A program made the position numbers and the translations under genes. A DNA stretch of 11,292 nucleotides from Opitutus sp. GAS368 (GTDB lineage Bacteria > Verrucomicrobiota > Verrucomicrobiae > Opitutales > UBA953), in NCBI GenBank assembly GCA_943332745.1, contig CALQQQ010000015.1, forward strand, positions 1-11,292, in the 5' to 3' direction. The first letter of the stretch is position 1. Every line of letters starts with the position of its first letter. Positions 1 to 7,472 of the stretch are shown here, piece after piece. The notes under the pieces were generated by a model, which saw nothing but the letters and a program-made list of their open reading frames with translations, did not search any database and was not told the DNA's origin.

Positions 1-845
1 CTGCGCGGGCCAAGCTGCTCGCCATCCGCGACCGACGCCCCCAGCCGTCGCGGGACGACAAGAATCTCCTCAGCTGGAACGCCCTACTCGTCGGTAACCT
101 CGCTAAGGCCGGATGGATTCTGGGGCGCAAGGAATGGGTCGAGCTCGCCATCGAAACAGAGGCGAACCTCTGGAAGCGCTTCGCCCTTGAAGACGGCGCC
201 AAGTTGCTTTCCGTTGCGCATGGCGACAAGACGACCTTGCCTGGCAACCTCAGCGACTACGCCTGGCTCGCCGAAGCGGAACTCGCCCTCGCCGCCTATG
301 CCAACTGGGCCAATCCCGAACCGTCGCATCCTTACACCGATCGCGCTGAACGCCTCCTGCTTGCATCGCAAACTCTGTTCGGTGATCCGCACTCCATCGG
401 CTCCTTCGTCGTATCGGCCGATCGCGACGACCTTTCGGTCCGCCAGAAGGACTGGTTCGATAACGCCGTGCCGGCGGGAAATTCCTCACTCCTCCACGGC
501 TTCGGCCAGATCCAGATGCTCTCGACGGATACCCGCTGGGCGCGTGAATTCGCTGACCTTTCCACCGCCTACGGAGGACTCTGTAAGAACGTCCCCAACG
601 GCGTCGCCCATGCCTTGGACGGTATCGCCCGCTTCGCCATTGGCTATGCGACCGTGAAAGCCGCCGGACATTGGGAGGAACTTCGAGTTGCCCTTAACGG
701 CGACGATAAGACCGCCCCGCAGACGCGACCGTATCGGCCCGTCTTCCTCGTCTCGGAGCCCACTGCGACCGGCTTCGCCCTCTGCGTAGGCCAGTCCTGC
801 CTCGCGCCCGTCCAGACCGCGTCAGAGGCCGCCGCGAGCCTCTGA
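1..845 (+). CDS. DUF255 / YyaL (SPATA20-like) thioredoxin-domain protein, C-terminal part
   Basis: Open reading frame running in from the left edge (first full codon at base 3) and ending at TGA 843-845, giving 280 residues. The segment DDKNLLSWNALL near the window start, followed by alternating helical stretches such as GNLAKAGWILG and GNLSDYAWLAEAELALAAYANW, matches the C-terminal half of the YyaL/SPATA20 family, where a conserved 'DDK.L..WN.L' block opens an alpha/alpha barrel-like region related to six-hairpin glycosidases. Family members are usually 600-700 residues, with a thioredoxin-like DUF255 domain at the N-terminus. That domain would lie left of the window, so its active site cannot be checked. 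The biochemical role of the family is not settled. The next gene begins 43 bp downstream on the same strand, so the two are probably co-transcribed. The reading frame is intact throughout. Confidence 0.85.
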   Translation, partial: ARAKLLAIRDRRPQPSRDDKNLLSWNALLVGNLAKAGWILGRKEWVELAIETEANLWKRFALEDGAKLLSVAHGDKTTLPGNLSDYAWLAEAELALAAYANWANPEPSHPYTDRAERLLLASQTLFGDPHSIGSFVVSADRDDLSVRQKDWFDNAVPAGNSSLLHGFGQIQMLSTDTRWAREFADLSTAYGGLCKNVPNGVAHALDGIARFAIGYATVKAAGHWEELRVALNGDDKTAPQTRPYRPVFLVSEPTATGFALCVGQSCLAPVQTASEAAASL

Positions 846-870
846 CGGACAATCCGCTCTTGCCCGCCCC

Positions 871-883
871 GAAGGGAGCAGGA
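871..883 (+). promoter_or_regulatory. Ribosome binding site deciding the TPR-gene start
   Basis: A purine-rich run with GGGAG and AGGA lies 5-10 nt before GTG 889 and 14 nt or more before ATG 898. It favours the GTG start. This is one of the few Shine-Dalgarno-like sequences in the window. Confidence 0.5.
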
Positions 884-888
884 ACATC

Positions 889-2643
889 GTGGCAGGCATG
901 TCAGCCGACCCCCATTACGTCTACGGCCAAGGGCAGAGCTCACGCTCGAGCTACCCTATCCTGCTGGGGATGGTCATCGTCGAAGCCATCGGGTATAAAG
1001 AACGTAAGTATCGACCGAGCTGGAAGCGGATCGCCCTGCTCTTCCCGGTCTTCCTGCTGATCCTTTGGGTCGGCCTATCAGAGATGAACCTCTTCAAGGA
1101 AAAGTATATGAACGGCATCCCGAACACGCGTCGGGCCGACATGTACCTCTATCTGCCCGACACCTTGGTCAATTCAGTCGCCAACCTCTTCCTGAACAAG
1201 GAGCAGGTGCGCCTGCGGGAACGGCAGAAACTGCTGACCGTCAAGGATTCCTATGGCCGCTCGGCCCACCTCTATCGCAAAGGCGAATATTATGTCACCG
1301 TCGCCAAAGCCGCTCTGGTCCGGCAAGACTACGCCGAGTTCGCCAAATACATCGGTACGGGGGCGCAACTCACCCCCGCGAACCTGGAGGCGCAACGCCT
1401 CTGCGCCGACCTATTCTTCGCCTTCCAGCGACCGCTGGACGGCTACCAGCTACTCGAAGAGTCGCTCGGCTTCGCGAAGCAGGATCAGGAATATTTCCGC
1501 CAGTACCTCAACCGCTGCTTCATGCTGGACCAGGATGCGCGACTGATCGCCACCGCCACTAAATATGTGGGGGACCCCGAGCTCTCGACCGCGATCCGGG
1601 CCGACCTCCTACTCGCCTCCGCCCAGGCACATTTTCTCCGCGGCAACTTCACCGAAGCCGCCAAACTGATCAAGGAACACCGCTTGGACCAAGCCGCCGA
1701 CGGCTATCTGCTCAACTGCCAGATTCTCTGGGAAAGCGGTGACCGGACCGGCGCCTTGGCCGAATTGGACGCGGCCCTTGCCGCCTACCCGGGCACGCCC
1801 CGGCTGCTCGAGATCAAGACCCGCTGGCTCAAGGACCTCGGCAACCTTGTCGGCGCCAAGGATTGCCTCGACCTTCTGGCGATCAGCCAGCCCGACAAGC
1901 CTGGCCCGCTCATCCAGTCCCTCTACCTCCTGCCCGGCGAGGCCAACCGCGCCCGCCGCGAAGACTTGATCGAAAAAGCCATCAGCCGCTTCGGCAACGT
2001 CGAGCAAGCGATGCTCGATCTGGCCCGCTTCGGTAACGACACGATAGAAGTGGCCCTCACCTCCCGCCTAGCGAAACTGGCTAAGGAGCGGCGCTTCACC
2101 AACCGCGTGCGCTTCGACCTCGTCCATGTCGAATGCCTGCTCAACGCCGGCCGCTCCCGCGAGACTATCCTGCTCGTCGACGAACTCTACAAGCAGGCCG
2201 AACGCGACCAATGGGTCGCCGAGACGCGGATGGCCTTCGAGGCCTTGCGCACCATCGCCTATTTCGCCGACGGCCAGACGGAGATTGGCTCGATCAACCT
2301 CCAGAAACTCATGCAGAACCGCGGGGTGCCTCCGCAGGTCCTTATTGCGGCCAGCCGTAAGCTGATTGCTGCCAAACGGTACGACGAGGCCAATGATGTC
2401 CTCGCCCAGGCCCATCTGCAGAACGAGTCAAACCAAGCGGTGCTCATGCACATCGTCCAGCTGAAGTTGGATCACCCACGTATCGCCGCGGACCTCGAGA
2501 CCTATCTCCGCCGGCTCATGCAGAATCGTCGTCCATCCAAGGAGGTCCTCGGCGCGGCGCTACGCAAGCTTGGCTCGGACACCTATCTCTTCTCCGGCGA
2601 CCGCGAGAGCCTGCTCCGGGATATCGAAGCTAAAATCAGGTAG
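889..2643 (+). CDS. Membrane-anchored TPR-repeat protein
   Basis: 584 residues from a GTG start, ending at TAG. GTG 889 is preferred because AGGA (880-883) and GGGAG (874-878) sit at ribosome-binding distance; an ATG at 898 is the alternative. One clear transmembrane segment lies at about residues 47-64 (core IALLFPVFLLILWVG), preceded by a basic stretch (YKERKYRPSWKR), which suggests N-in topology with the rest of the protein outside the cytoplasm. A weaker hydrophobic patch (YPILLGMVIVEAIGY, 22-36) precedes it. From about residue 115 to the end the protein is almost entirely paired amphipathic helices with degenerate TPR signatures, for example AQAHFLRGNFTEAAKLI, WESGDRTGALAELDAALAAYPG and LIAAKRYDEANDVLAQAHLQ. 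I infer a scaffold or adaptor at the membrane. No catalytic motif is visible and the exact function is unknown. Its 3' end overlaps the convergent ApbE-like gene by 8 bp. Confidence 0.85.
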   Translation: MAGMSADPHYVYGQGQSSRSSYPILLGMVIVEAIGYKERKYRPSWKRIALLFPVFLLILWVGLSEMNLFKEKYMNGIPNTRRADMYLYLPDTLVNSVANLFLNKEQVRLRERQKLLTVKDSYGRSAHLYRKGEYYVTVAKAALVRQDYAEFAKYIGTGAQLTPANLEAQRLCADLFFAFQRPLDGYQLLEESLGFAKQDQEYFRQYLNRCFMLDQDARLIATATKYVGDPELSTAIRADLLLASAQAHFLRGNFTEAAKLIKEHRLDQAADGYLLNCQILWESGDRTGALAELDAALAAYPGTPRLLEIKTRWLKDLGNLVGAKDCLDLLAISQPDKPGPLIQSLYLLPGEANRARREDLIEKAISRFGNVEQAMLDLARFGNDTIEVALTSRLAKLAKERRFTNRVRFDLVHVECLLNAGRSRETILLVDELYKQAERDQWVAETRMAFEALRTIAYFADGQTEIGSINLQKLMQNRGVPPQVLIAASRKLIAAKRYDEANDVLAQAHLQNESNQAVLMHIVQLKLDHPRIAADLETYLRRLMQNRRPSKEVLGAALRKLGSDTYLFSGDRESLLRDIEAKIR

Positions 2644-3547
2644 CCGCTTCCGGTTCCGGCCGCTCGGTCACTTCGAAGTAAGTCACCGAGCCGAGCTTAG
2701 TGCCGTCCGGCAGCCAGAGGCCGCGGCTGCAACCGCGGTTAACAAACTCCTCCGCTTCGGCGGCCGATAAGACCGCGGCGGCCATCGCTAGGCCTTCGGC
2801 CTCCAGGGCGGAGGTCGCGATGGCGCGAACAGGGCCGGGCAAGGAAATCACCTGGCCGGTGCGCGGATCGATGAGATTACCGTGGACCGTGTCGGCCGTC
2901 TTGCTGGCGATCGCGAAACGGCAAAGCTTGATCTCCGAACGAGGCCCGACGCCGATGCGCCAGCCGCTGGAATCTCCAGGTGGGTCGAGGGCCAAGGTCA
3001 CGCTGCCCGAGGCCATGAGTAAGGCGCGGTGGATACCCCAGCTGCTTTCGAGCATGTCAGCCATACGATCGAGGGCATAACCCCGCACGACGGCGCCGAA
3101 GTCGATGGCGCCCCCGAATTTCACGCAATGCAGCTCGCAGCCCTCGAGCTTGAACTCGCCGTCACGATAAGCTGAGACGACTTGGTTCCAGGCGGCGTCA
3201 TCGGGGTTCAGGGGCATCTCGCCCCGATTCTTCCAATAACTAAACAAGGCCCCCGCGGTGGCGTCGAATGCCTTGCCCGTCTCGGCGCTGACATCCTTCG
3301 AGAAGTTCCACAGCGACTGCACATGCTCGGAAGCGGCGATCATCGCACCTTCGGGCATCTGATTGATGGAAGCAACCGGGCCGCTGTCATGGCGACGGTC
3401 GGTCTGGAAATCTAGGTCGTCGAGATGCTGGAAGAGGGCTTCGGCGGCATTGCGGGCGTAGATTCCGTCTTCCGACGCAATCCGAACCCAAAAGCGGGAG
3501 CCGAAAGCCTCGTGGGAGAAACTGTGGATGATGGGCGTGTCTTCCAT
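2636..3547 (-). CDS. Divergent ApbE-like FAD:protein FMN transferase
   Basis: 303 residues from ATG at 3547 (MEDTPIIHSF). A longer frame exists upstream, but it runs back into the preceding gene, whose stop is only 4 bp before this ATG. ApbE enzymes transfer FMN from FAD to a Thr/Ser of periplasmic flavoproteins in a Mg-dependent reaction. Family blocks seen in order are FGSRFWV (15-21, compare MGT.f.v), SINQM (60-64), TGKAFDATAGAL (90-101), DFGAVVRGYALDR (149-161, compare DLGGIAKGYAVDR), WRIGVG (196-201) and HGNLIDPRTGQ (222-232). Two features are atypical. The usual Lys of 'aKGy' is Arg. The C-terminal metal-binding block, usually close to AD.L.T, reads AEGLAM (250-255), so the Asp is Glu and the Thr is Met. 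There is no signal peptide or lipobox, although many ApbE proteins are exported. It could be an altered-specificity enzyme or a pseudoenzyme. It is the last gene of the thioesterase/glycosyltransferase unit, and no flavoprotein target is visible nearby. Confidence 0.8.
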   Translation of the reverse strand: MEDTPIIHSFSHEAFGSRFWVRIASEDGIYARNAAEALFQHLDDLDFQTDRRHDSGPVASINQMPEGAMIAASEHVQSLWNFSKDVSAETGKAFDATAGALFSYWKNRGEMPLNPDDAAWNQVVSAYRDGEFKLEGCELHCVKFGGAIDFGAVVRGYALDRMADMLESSWGIHRALLMASGSVTLALDPPGDSSGWRIGVGPRSEIKLCRFAIASKTADTVHGNLIDPRTGQVISLPGPVRAIATSALEAEGLAMAAAVLSAAEAEEFVNRGCSRGLWLPDGTKLGSVTYFEVTERPEPEAAT

Positions 3548-3551
3548 GGGG

Positions 3552-4946
3552 TTATTTTGCGATAAAAACGCTTTCGTAGCCCTTGGCAACCAACACCCAA
3601 TAACGGTCCCCACCTTCGCGGAGAGTCAGGCTAGAGACTACATAGCCCGGGACGACCGGCTCGCTAGCGTCGGTGGCCGGGATCAGGCGAAGGGGGGCCT
3701 TAGCGGCCTGAGGGAAATCGCCGAAGCCGACGCGAACCGCCCTCAGATAATAAGGCAGCGGCCAATAATGCCCACCCTCCACGGCGATATAGAACTTATC
3801 GCCGTAAGCCTTGGCCAGGTTAGCAACCCTTACCTGGAAGTGAACGACGGCCGAGCTCGTCCGCGAATGAGAAGACAGCGGAGACTGGGCCATCAGGGCG
3901 ACCGTCACTAAGGCGGGGGCAAGCACCACCGCCCGTACGGTACGTCCGACGAGGAGATAAGGCAGAGCGAGCGTCAGGGGCAGCGAGAAGGTCAGCAGCA
4001 GGAGCCACGGCGTCTTGTAGGGCAAGGCGAGGTGAAATAGAAAAACGAGACCCGCCACCAAGCATGGCAGATCGGCTACATGCCGGCTCCGCCAACCGGC
4101 CAGCGAAAGACCCGAGCGAGCGAGCGCGAAGACCGCCAACCAGGCCGCGGCCCAGCCCCATGGCGCCAGACTGGCGGCGAGTAAGGTATCTTCAGAATGG
4201 CCGCTGGCGACGCCAAGGGCTCTGGCCAACTGCACCCACCAGGTCCGCAGGCCATCGAGATCCGTGAAGCCGACGGACTGGAAACAGGCCCAGGAAGCGA
4301 CCAAGCCGAAGCCGAAACGAAGCCAGCGCCGATCGGGCACAAACCGACGCAGCAGCAGCAAGCCTACGATGAACAGAAACAGGTAAGCCGCCGCGGTGAC
4401 CTTACAGGCGAGGGCGAAACCAAAAGCCGCACCAGAGAGCAACCACCAGCGGGAAGAAGGCGGCGACCCTTCGGCGCGCATCCACAGGGCGACGCCCCAG
4501 ACGAAGCCCGTCACCAGGAGCATCTCTTGGATGAAGTAATAGCCGAACGGCGTACAACCGCCCGTCAGCACCACGAAAGCCGCGGTGGCATAACGGCCCG
4601 ACCGACCGACACCCGGCAGAATCAAGGCCGCGGCCGCCATGAGGCCGAGAAAGATCGAGACGACGCTGCGGAGATAATGCTCGGACATGTCCGCCGGCGC
4701 AGTGCCCGTTAGCTTGGCGGAGATCAGCAGGACCGTGGCCAGCGTCGGCCCGTGGAACTTATCCTGATTCGAGCTGTAGGGCGTCCCTTCGGAAAGCTCC
4801 TTGGCGAGGGACCATTGAACAGACTCGTCCGCATGCAAAGGCCCCGGGGGAAGGAAACTGATTGCAGACCAGAACAAGGCGGCGAGGACCACGGCCGCCA
4901 AGACGATACGAGAAACCTTGCCCGACTGGTTAGCCGCGTCACCCAT
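3552..4946 (-). CDS. GT-C membrane glycosyltransferase, TIGR03663 / Agl23-like
   Basis: 464 residues from ATG 4946; a GTG one codon earlier (4949) is possible. ATG is preferred because it forms a TGATG overlap with the stop of the thioesterase gene, a usual arrangement for translational coupling. The first transmembrane helix (about 13-32) is followed by HADES (38-42), the acidic outer-loop motif of GT-C lipid-linked-sugar transferases. KFHGP (63-67) and FGYYFIQEMLLV (134-145) follow, which resemble the 'HGP' and 'yfiqE' blocks of the TIGR03663 family (flippase-associated, Agl23-like). At least nine further hydrophobic segments follow, including LFIVGLLLL and PLTLALPYLLVG, and the C-terminal ~100 residues are likely soluble. 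It probably transfers a sugar from a polyprenyl-phosphate donor on the outer face of the inner membrane. Donor and acceptor are unknown. It lies between a thioesterase and an ApbE-like gene, all closely packed. Confidence 0.8.
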   Translation of the reverse strand: MGDAANQSGKVSRIVLAAVVLAALFWSAISFLPPGPLHADESVQWSLAKELSEGTPYSSNQDKFHGPTLATVLLISAKLTGTAPADMSEHYLRSVVSIFLGLMAAAALILPGVGRSGRYATAAFVVLTGGCTPFGYYFIQEMLLVTGFVWGVALWMRAEGSPPSSRWWLLSGAAFGFALACKVTAAAYLFLFIVGLLLLRRFVPDRRWLRFGFGLVASWACFQSVGFTDLDGLRTWWVQLARALGVASGHSEDTLLAASLAPWGWAAAWLAVFALARSGLSLAGWRSRHVADLPCLVAGLVFLFHLALPYKTPWLLLLTFSLPLTLALPYLLVGRTVRAVVLAPALVTVALMAQSPLSSHSRTSSAVVHFQVRVANLAKAYGDKFYIAVEGGHYWPLPYYLRAVRVGFGDFPQAAKAPLRLIPATDASEPVVPGYVVSSLTLREGGDRYWVLVAKGYESVFIAK

Positions 4947-5365
4947 CACACGCCGAAATGCGTCAGTAACGCCGTCTTGATCTCGAGTGGCACGAGCGCG
5001 GCCGACATCGGTCCCTGCGCTTCACGCCAGGCGTAGACGGTCGTCAAGGCACCCTTGGCGACGGCGCGTTCGCCGACTTTGGCTTCGAAGCCCCAGACAA
5101 GCTTCTTGTCGCCAATCTCGTTCGGCGTCAGCGCGACGGTGACGATGTCTTCGCGGTAGATCGGCGATAGAAAATCACATTCCACGCGTACGCGCGGGAA
5201 GCCCATTAGCTTCGCGCCCTCGGTGCGAAGGAACGGCAGCTTGAGATGACGGAAGAGCGCCTCTTCGGTCGCCTCCACCCAGAAGAAGATCGTCGAGAAA
5301 TGTACGATACCCGCGGCGTCGGTATCAGAGAAATTGGCGCGGTGATCTACCGTGAAAGAGGCCAT
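4946..5365 (-). CDS. Acyl-CoA thioesterase, YbgC / 4-hydroxybenzoyl-CoA thioesterase family
   Basis: 139 residues from ATG 5365 (MASFTVDHRANF). A TTG four codons earlier is less likely, and GGATAGG lies just upstream of the ATG. It is a single hot-dog-fold domain of normal family length (130-145). The signature FSDTDAAGIVHFSTIFFWVE (12-31) is the family's nucleophile/substrate block, and Asp16 corresponds to the catalytic Asp of the 4HBT family. The later strands VRVECDFLSPIYREDIV and KLVWGFEAKV complete the fold. Expected reaction: hydrolysis of short or aromatic acyl-CoA, or acyl-carrier-linked substrates, in the cytoplasm. The stop TGA overlaps the start of the glycosyltransferase by one base. 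The gene lies 37 bp after a TonB/TolA-like VWA gene; in Proteobacteria, ybgC heads the tol-pal operon. The true substrate cannot be read from the sequence. Confidence 0.9.
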   Translation of the reverse strand: MASFTVDHRANFSDTDAAGIVHFSTIFFWVEATEEALFRHLKLPFLRTEGAKLMGFPRVRVECDFLSPIYREDIVTVALTPNEIGDKKLVWGFEAKVGERAVAKGALTTVYAWREAQGPMSAALVPLEIKTALLTHFGV

Positions 5366-5402
5366 GCGCCTATCCAAGCCGTCCCGCCCAAGGGTGCAAC
5401 CG

Positions 5403-6482
5403 TCAAGGCGACGCCTTCCGGCCGCCTTTCTTCAGCCAGGATACCGATGTCGAGGCTCCTCCCGACGCCGCCACACAGGCCTCCAGGAAAGCTTGGGGCT
5501 GCTGTTGGACGGTAAACAGATAAAGCCTCGGAGCGGCGCCTTGCGGAGCCTTAGCGAAGGCCTCCAGCCACTCCCGCTGCCAACGGGTGTGTCCTTTCTG
5601 GACGCCGCCGACCTTATGATAGGAGCTATCCGAATAGACCATCTTCGGTCCGCCTTTCTTCGCCTCATACAGGCGGACCCCGTCCTGAAAATCGGAGAAA
5701 ACTACAAGGGCGTCGTAAGACTCCGCCAGTAGGCGGTCCATCCAAGCGCCGAGCGACCCCTTCTCGCACGCTGTCCGGACCTTGGACTGCACCGAGCGGC
5801 CGTTCGCCGTCAGCGTCTCGAGCGCGGTCTGCGTCGGACCCTCACGAAGACGCGGAGCCTCACCGTGGAACCGTCGGCCGAAAACGACCACGTCGCCCAA
5901 GCCGACGACCCTGGCACCGTCGAAACGGAACACATCGGCGTCAGGAAACTGCTTCCGAATCTCCGCCTCAACCCGTGGTAGATAGGAGCGCATCGAGCCG
6001 GAGCAATCCAGGTAGACGGCGACGCGCTTCGCCCGGATGAAGGCGCCCATGACCGGACGGCCGACAAACCCAGCACGGTTACCCAACCCGGCGCCGAGGC
6101 CTTTGCCGCCAAAGGAGCCGAGGCCGCGCCCGAAGCCGCCCTTCCCTTGTCCGCCGGACAAGCCGGCGAGCCCCATCTCTGGCGTCATTGCCTTCATCGG
6201 CGGAAGCGCCAAGGTCGCACTGGCCGATTTTGACGTCAAACGCTTCTGCGGTGTCGGCACCTTCGGCTTACGCTGGACCGGATGAGCCGCCGCCGGACCA
6301 CCGGACCTGCCGCCGGCAACGGTATGCGAAGTGAATTCGCGCTTGGGCGCGGGGGTTGGTGAACGAAAAACAATCCAGCAAGCCCCGACGACCAGCAGGC
6401 CATGTAACGACAAGGAAAGTAGCAAGCTGAGCCAGGATCGTCGTACAGGTCGACGTGCGATTACCAGTTCTGGGAATGCCAT
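5403..6482 (-). CDS. TonB/TolA-like membrane-anchored VWA-domain protein (paralog 1)
   Basis: 359 residues starting MAFPELVIARRP at ATG 6482; no Shine-Dalgarno sequence is visible. Domains in order: a basic cytoplasmic end (residues 1-17); a single transmembrane helix (about 18-39, LLLSLSLHGLLVVGACWIVF) with Ser23xxxHis27, the motif TonB and TolA use to couple to ExbB/ExbD or TolQ/TolR; a Pro/Lys-rich linker with the box RLTSKSASATLALPPM (81-96); a Gly-rich stretch (104-139); PVMGAFI; and a VWA-like domain from about 152. The MIDAS motif is intact as DCSGS (159-163), with GSLGAW (242-247) and VVFSDFQDG (260-268) as likely further metal-site elements. The C-terminal strand is PRLYLFTV. It shares YL.RVEAEIR..FPDADVF with both neighbouring paralogs. 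The normal TonB C-terminal domain is absent. Predicted location: inner membrane, with the VWA domain in the periplasm. The thioesterase gene follows 37 bp downstream. Confidence 0.8.
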   Translation of the reverse strand: MAFPELVIARRPVRRSWLSLLLSLSLHGLLVVGACWIVFRSPTPAPKREFTSHTVAGGRSGGPAAAHPVQRKPKVPTPQKRLTSKSASATLALPPMKAMTPEMGLAGLSGGQGKGGFGRGLGSFGGKGLGAGLGNRAGFVGRPVMGAFIRAKRVAVYLDCSGSMRSYLPRVEAEIRKQFPDADVFRFDGARVVGLGDVVVFGRRFHGEAPRLREGPTQTALETLTANGRSVQSKVRTACEKGSLGAWMDRLLAESYDALVVFSDFQDGVRLYEAKKGGPKMVYSDSSYHKVGGVQKGHTRWQREWLEAFAKAPQGAAPRLYLFTVQQQPQAFLEACVAASGGASTSVSWLKKGGRKASP

Positions 6483-6521
6483 GTGACGTAGGCTAACTGA
6501 CTGCGCCTTGGCACAAGCAAC

Positions 6522-6548
6522 GAGCCCGAGGATGTATCCCCTCGGCTC
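6522..6548 (-). terminator. Possible weak terminator or mRNA hairpin after VWA paralog 2
   Basis: Inverted repeat with about 9 base pairs and one bulged G (arms 6522-6530 and 6541-6548) in the 95-bp gap between paralogs 2 and 1. The following minus-strand sequence (GTTGCTTGTG) is not T-rich, so attenuation or mRNA stabilisation is as likely as termination. Confidence 0.3.
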
Positions 6549-6577
6549 AACCCAGCAGTCCTACCCAGCCAAACCTA

Positions 6578-7342
6578 TTAATTGCCAGGGCGCGGAGGAC
6601 CGTCTGGACGCAACCAATCGACCAGCGTGAACTTACCCCCCGAAACCTCGGCCGACTTCTGCAAGATGCGACTGGCGGGATTACTCGTAGAGAAAAGATA
6701 AAGGACCGGGCCCTTGCCGGCATTGGCCAGATCAAAGGAGCCGACCCAAGCGTCTTCCCAAGCCTTTTCGGCTACGGTGCGGTCGTCCTTAATCTCTCCT
6801 TCCGGCAAAAGACGCTGGGACGCATCGTCGACATAGGTCTGCACGGGCGACTTACCGGAACGACCCTGCAGGACCTGATCATTGAAGTCGGAAAAAATTA
6901 CCAAGGCATCATAACGTTTTTCGGAGCGCAGGATATCCACCCAGGCACCGACCGAACCTACTTCGAGATTACCTGCATAGCGGGCCAGAATCGCCTTGCC
7001 CGTCGGGCTAAGGCGGCTCGCATCCAAGCTGACCGTCGGCCCGTCGGGCGCCGGCTTGTGCGGTAGCACCGAAGTTACGCCACCGCGGATTGTGACGCCA
7101 TCGGCCCAAATCTTGATTGCGGGCACCTTAAAGACATCAGCGTCAGGGAACTGCTTACGAATCTCGGCTTCGACGCCAGCGAGGTACGACTCCATCGAGT
7201 TGGAGCAGTCCAGATAGACGGCGATACGGGGCCCCGCCGGATGGGTAACGACGCGCGGCTCAGTGACGACCGTCGTCGCCGCATGGGCCAGCATGGACAG
7301 CATGGCGAAGTATGCGGCGGTGATGATTTGAAGGCGTCTCAT
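6578..7342 (-). CDS. Secreted VWA-domain protein (paralog 2, no anchor)
   Basis: 254 residues. The N-terminus MRRLQIITAAYFAMLSMLAHA looks like a Sec signal peptide with cleavage near residue 21 (AHA|AT). The mature protein is little more than the VWA-like domain: IAVYLDCSNSM carries the MIDAS DxSxS (Asp45, Ser47, Ser49), followed by YLAGVEAEIRKQFPDADVF (53-71), VGSVGAWVDIL (128-138), YDALVIFSDFNDQ (144-156), the W.D.W block (195-199) and GPVLYLFSTS (211-220). These segments match paralogs 1 and 3 closely, but the TonB-like helix, the TSKSA box, the Gly-rich linker and PVMGA are missing. I infer a periplasmic or exported companion of the two anchored paralogs, perhaps binding the same ligand. 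A terminator lies between it and the upstream paralog 3 gene, so it probably has its own promoter. The partner or ligand is unknown. Confidence 0.8.
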   Translation of the reverse strand: MRRLQIITAAYFAMLSMLAHAATTVVTEPRVVTHPAGPRIAVYLDCSNSMESYLAGVEAEIRKQFPDADVFKVPAIKIWADGVTIRGGVTSVLPHKPAPDGPTVSLDASRLSPTGKAILARYAGNLEVGSVGAWVDILRSEKRYDALVIFSDFNDQVLQGRSGKSPVQTYVDDASQRLLPEGEIKDDRTVAEKAWEDAWVGSFDLANAGKGPVLYLFSTSNPASRILQKSAEVSGGKFTLVDWLRPDGPPRPGN

Positions 7343-7354
7343 GTCGGTGTAATA

Positions 7355-7360
7355 ATATTA
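7355..7360 (-). promoter_or_regulatory. Possible -10 element for VWA paralog 2
   Basis: TAATAT on the minus strand, 12 nt before the ATG, in an AT-rich spot between the terminator and the gene. No convincing -35 hexamer is seen (TTCGCC at 17-bp spacing). If real, the leader would be only about 5 nt. The terminator upstream makes a promoter here necessary unless there is read-through. Confidence 0.35.
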
Positions 7361-7420
7361 TCCGTGAAGATGCCGGCGGCGAAAAGACGAAAGGCGGAAC
7401 TTAAGGTAAAGACCCCAACA

Positions 7421-7450
7421 AAAAGGCGAAGCCTGCTGGCTTCGCCTTTT
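7421..7450 (-). terminator. Rho-independent terminator after VWA paralog 3
   Basis: Perfect 13-bp inverted repeat (arms 7421-7433 and 7438-7450) around a 4-nt loop. Read on the minus strand it has a GC-rich stem ending in TTTT followed by TG. It lies 22 bp beyond the paralog 3 stop and 78 bp before the paralog 2 start. Confidence 0.85.
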
Positions 7451-7472
7451 AAAGTAATATCCCGATTTCCGA

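Noticed and set aside
1065..1562. A 165-codon frame inside the TPR gene
   Set aside because: It is an out-of-frame, Arg/Pro-rich shadow; the TPR frame explains the region.
3548..3613. A 22-residue N-terminal extension of the ApbE-like protein
   Set aside because: It overlaps the glycosyltransferase 3' end and adds nothing resembling a signal peptide. ATG 3547 fits the operon spacing.
4197..4712. A 171-codon plus-strand frame opposite the glycosyltransferase
   Set aside because: The composition is rich in Gln, Arg and Pro with no family signature, and it is fully covered by a gene with clear GT-C motifs and membrane helices.
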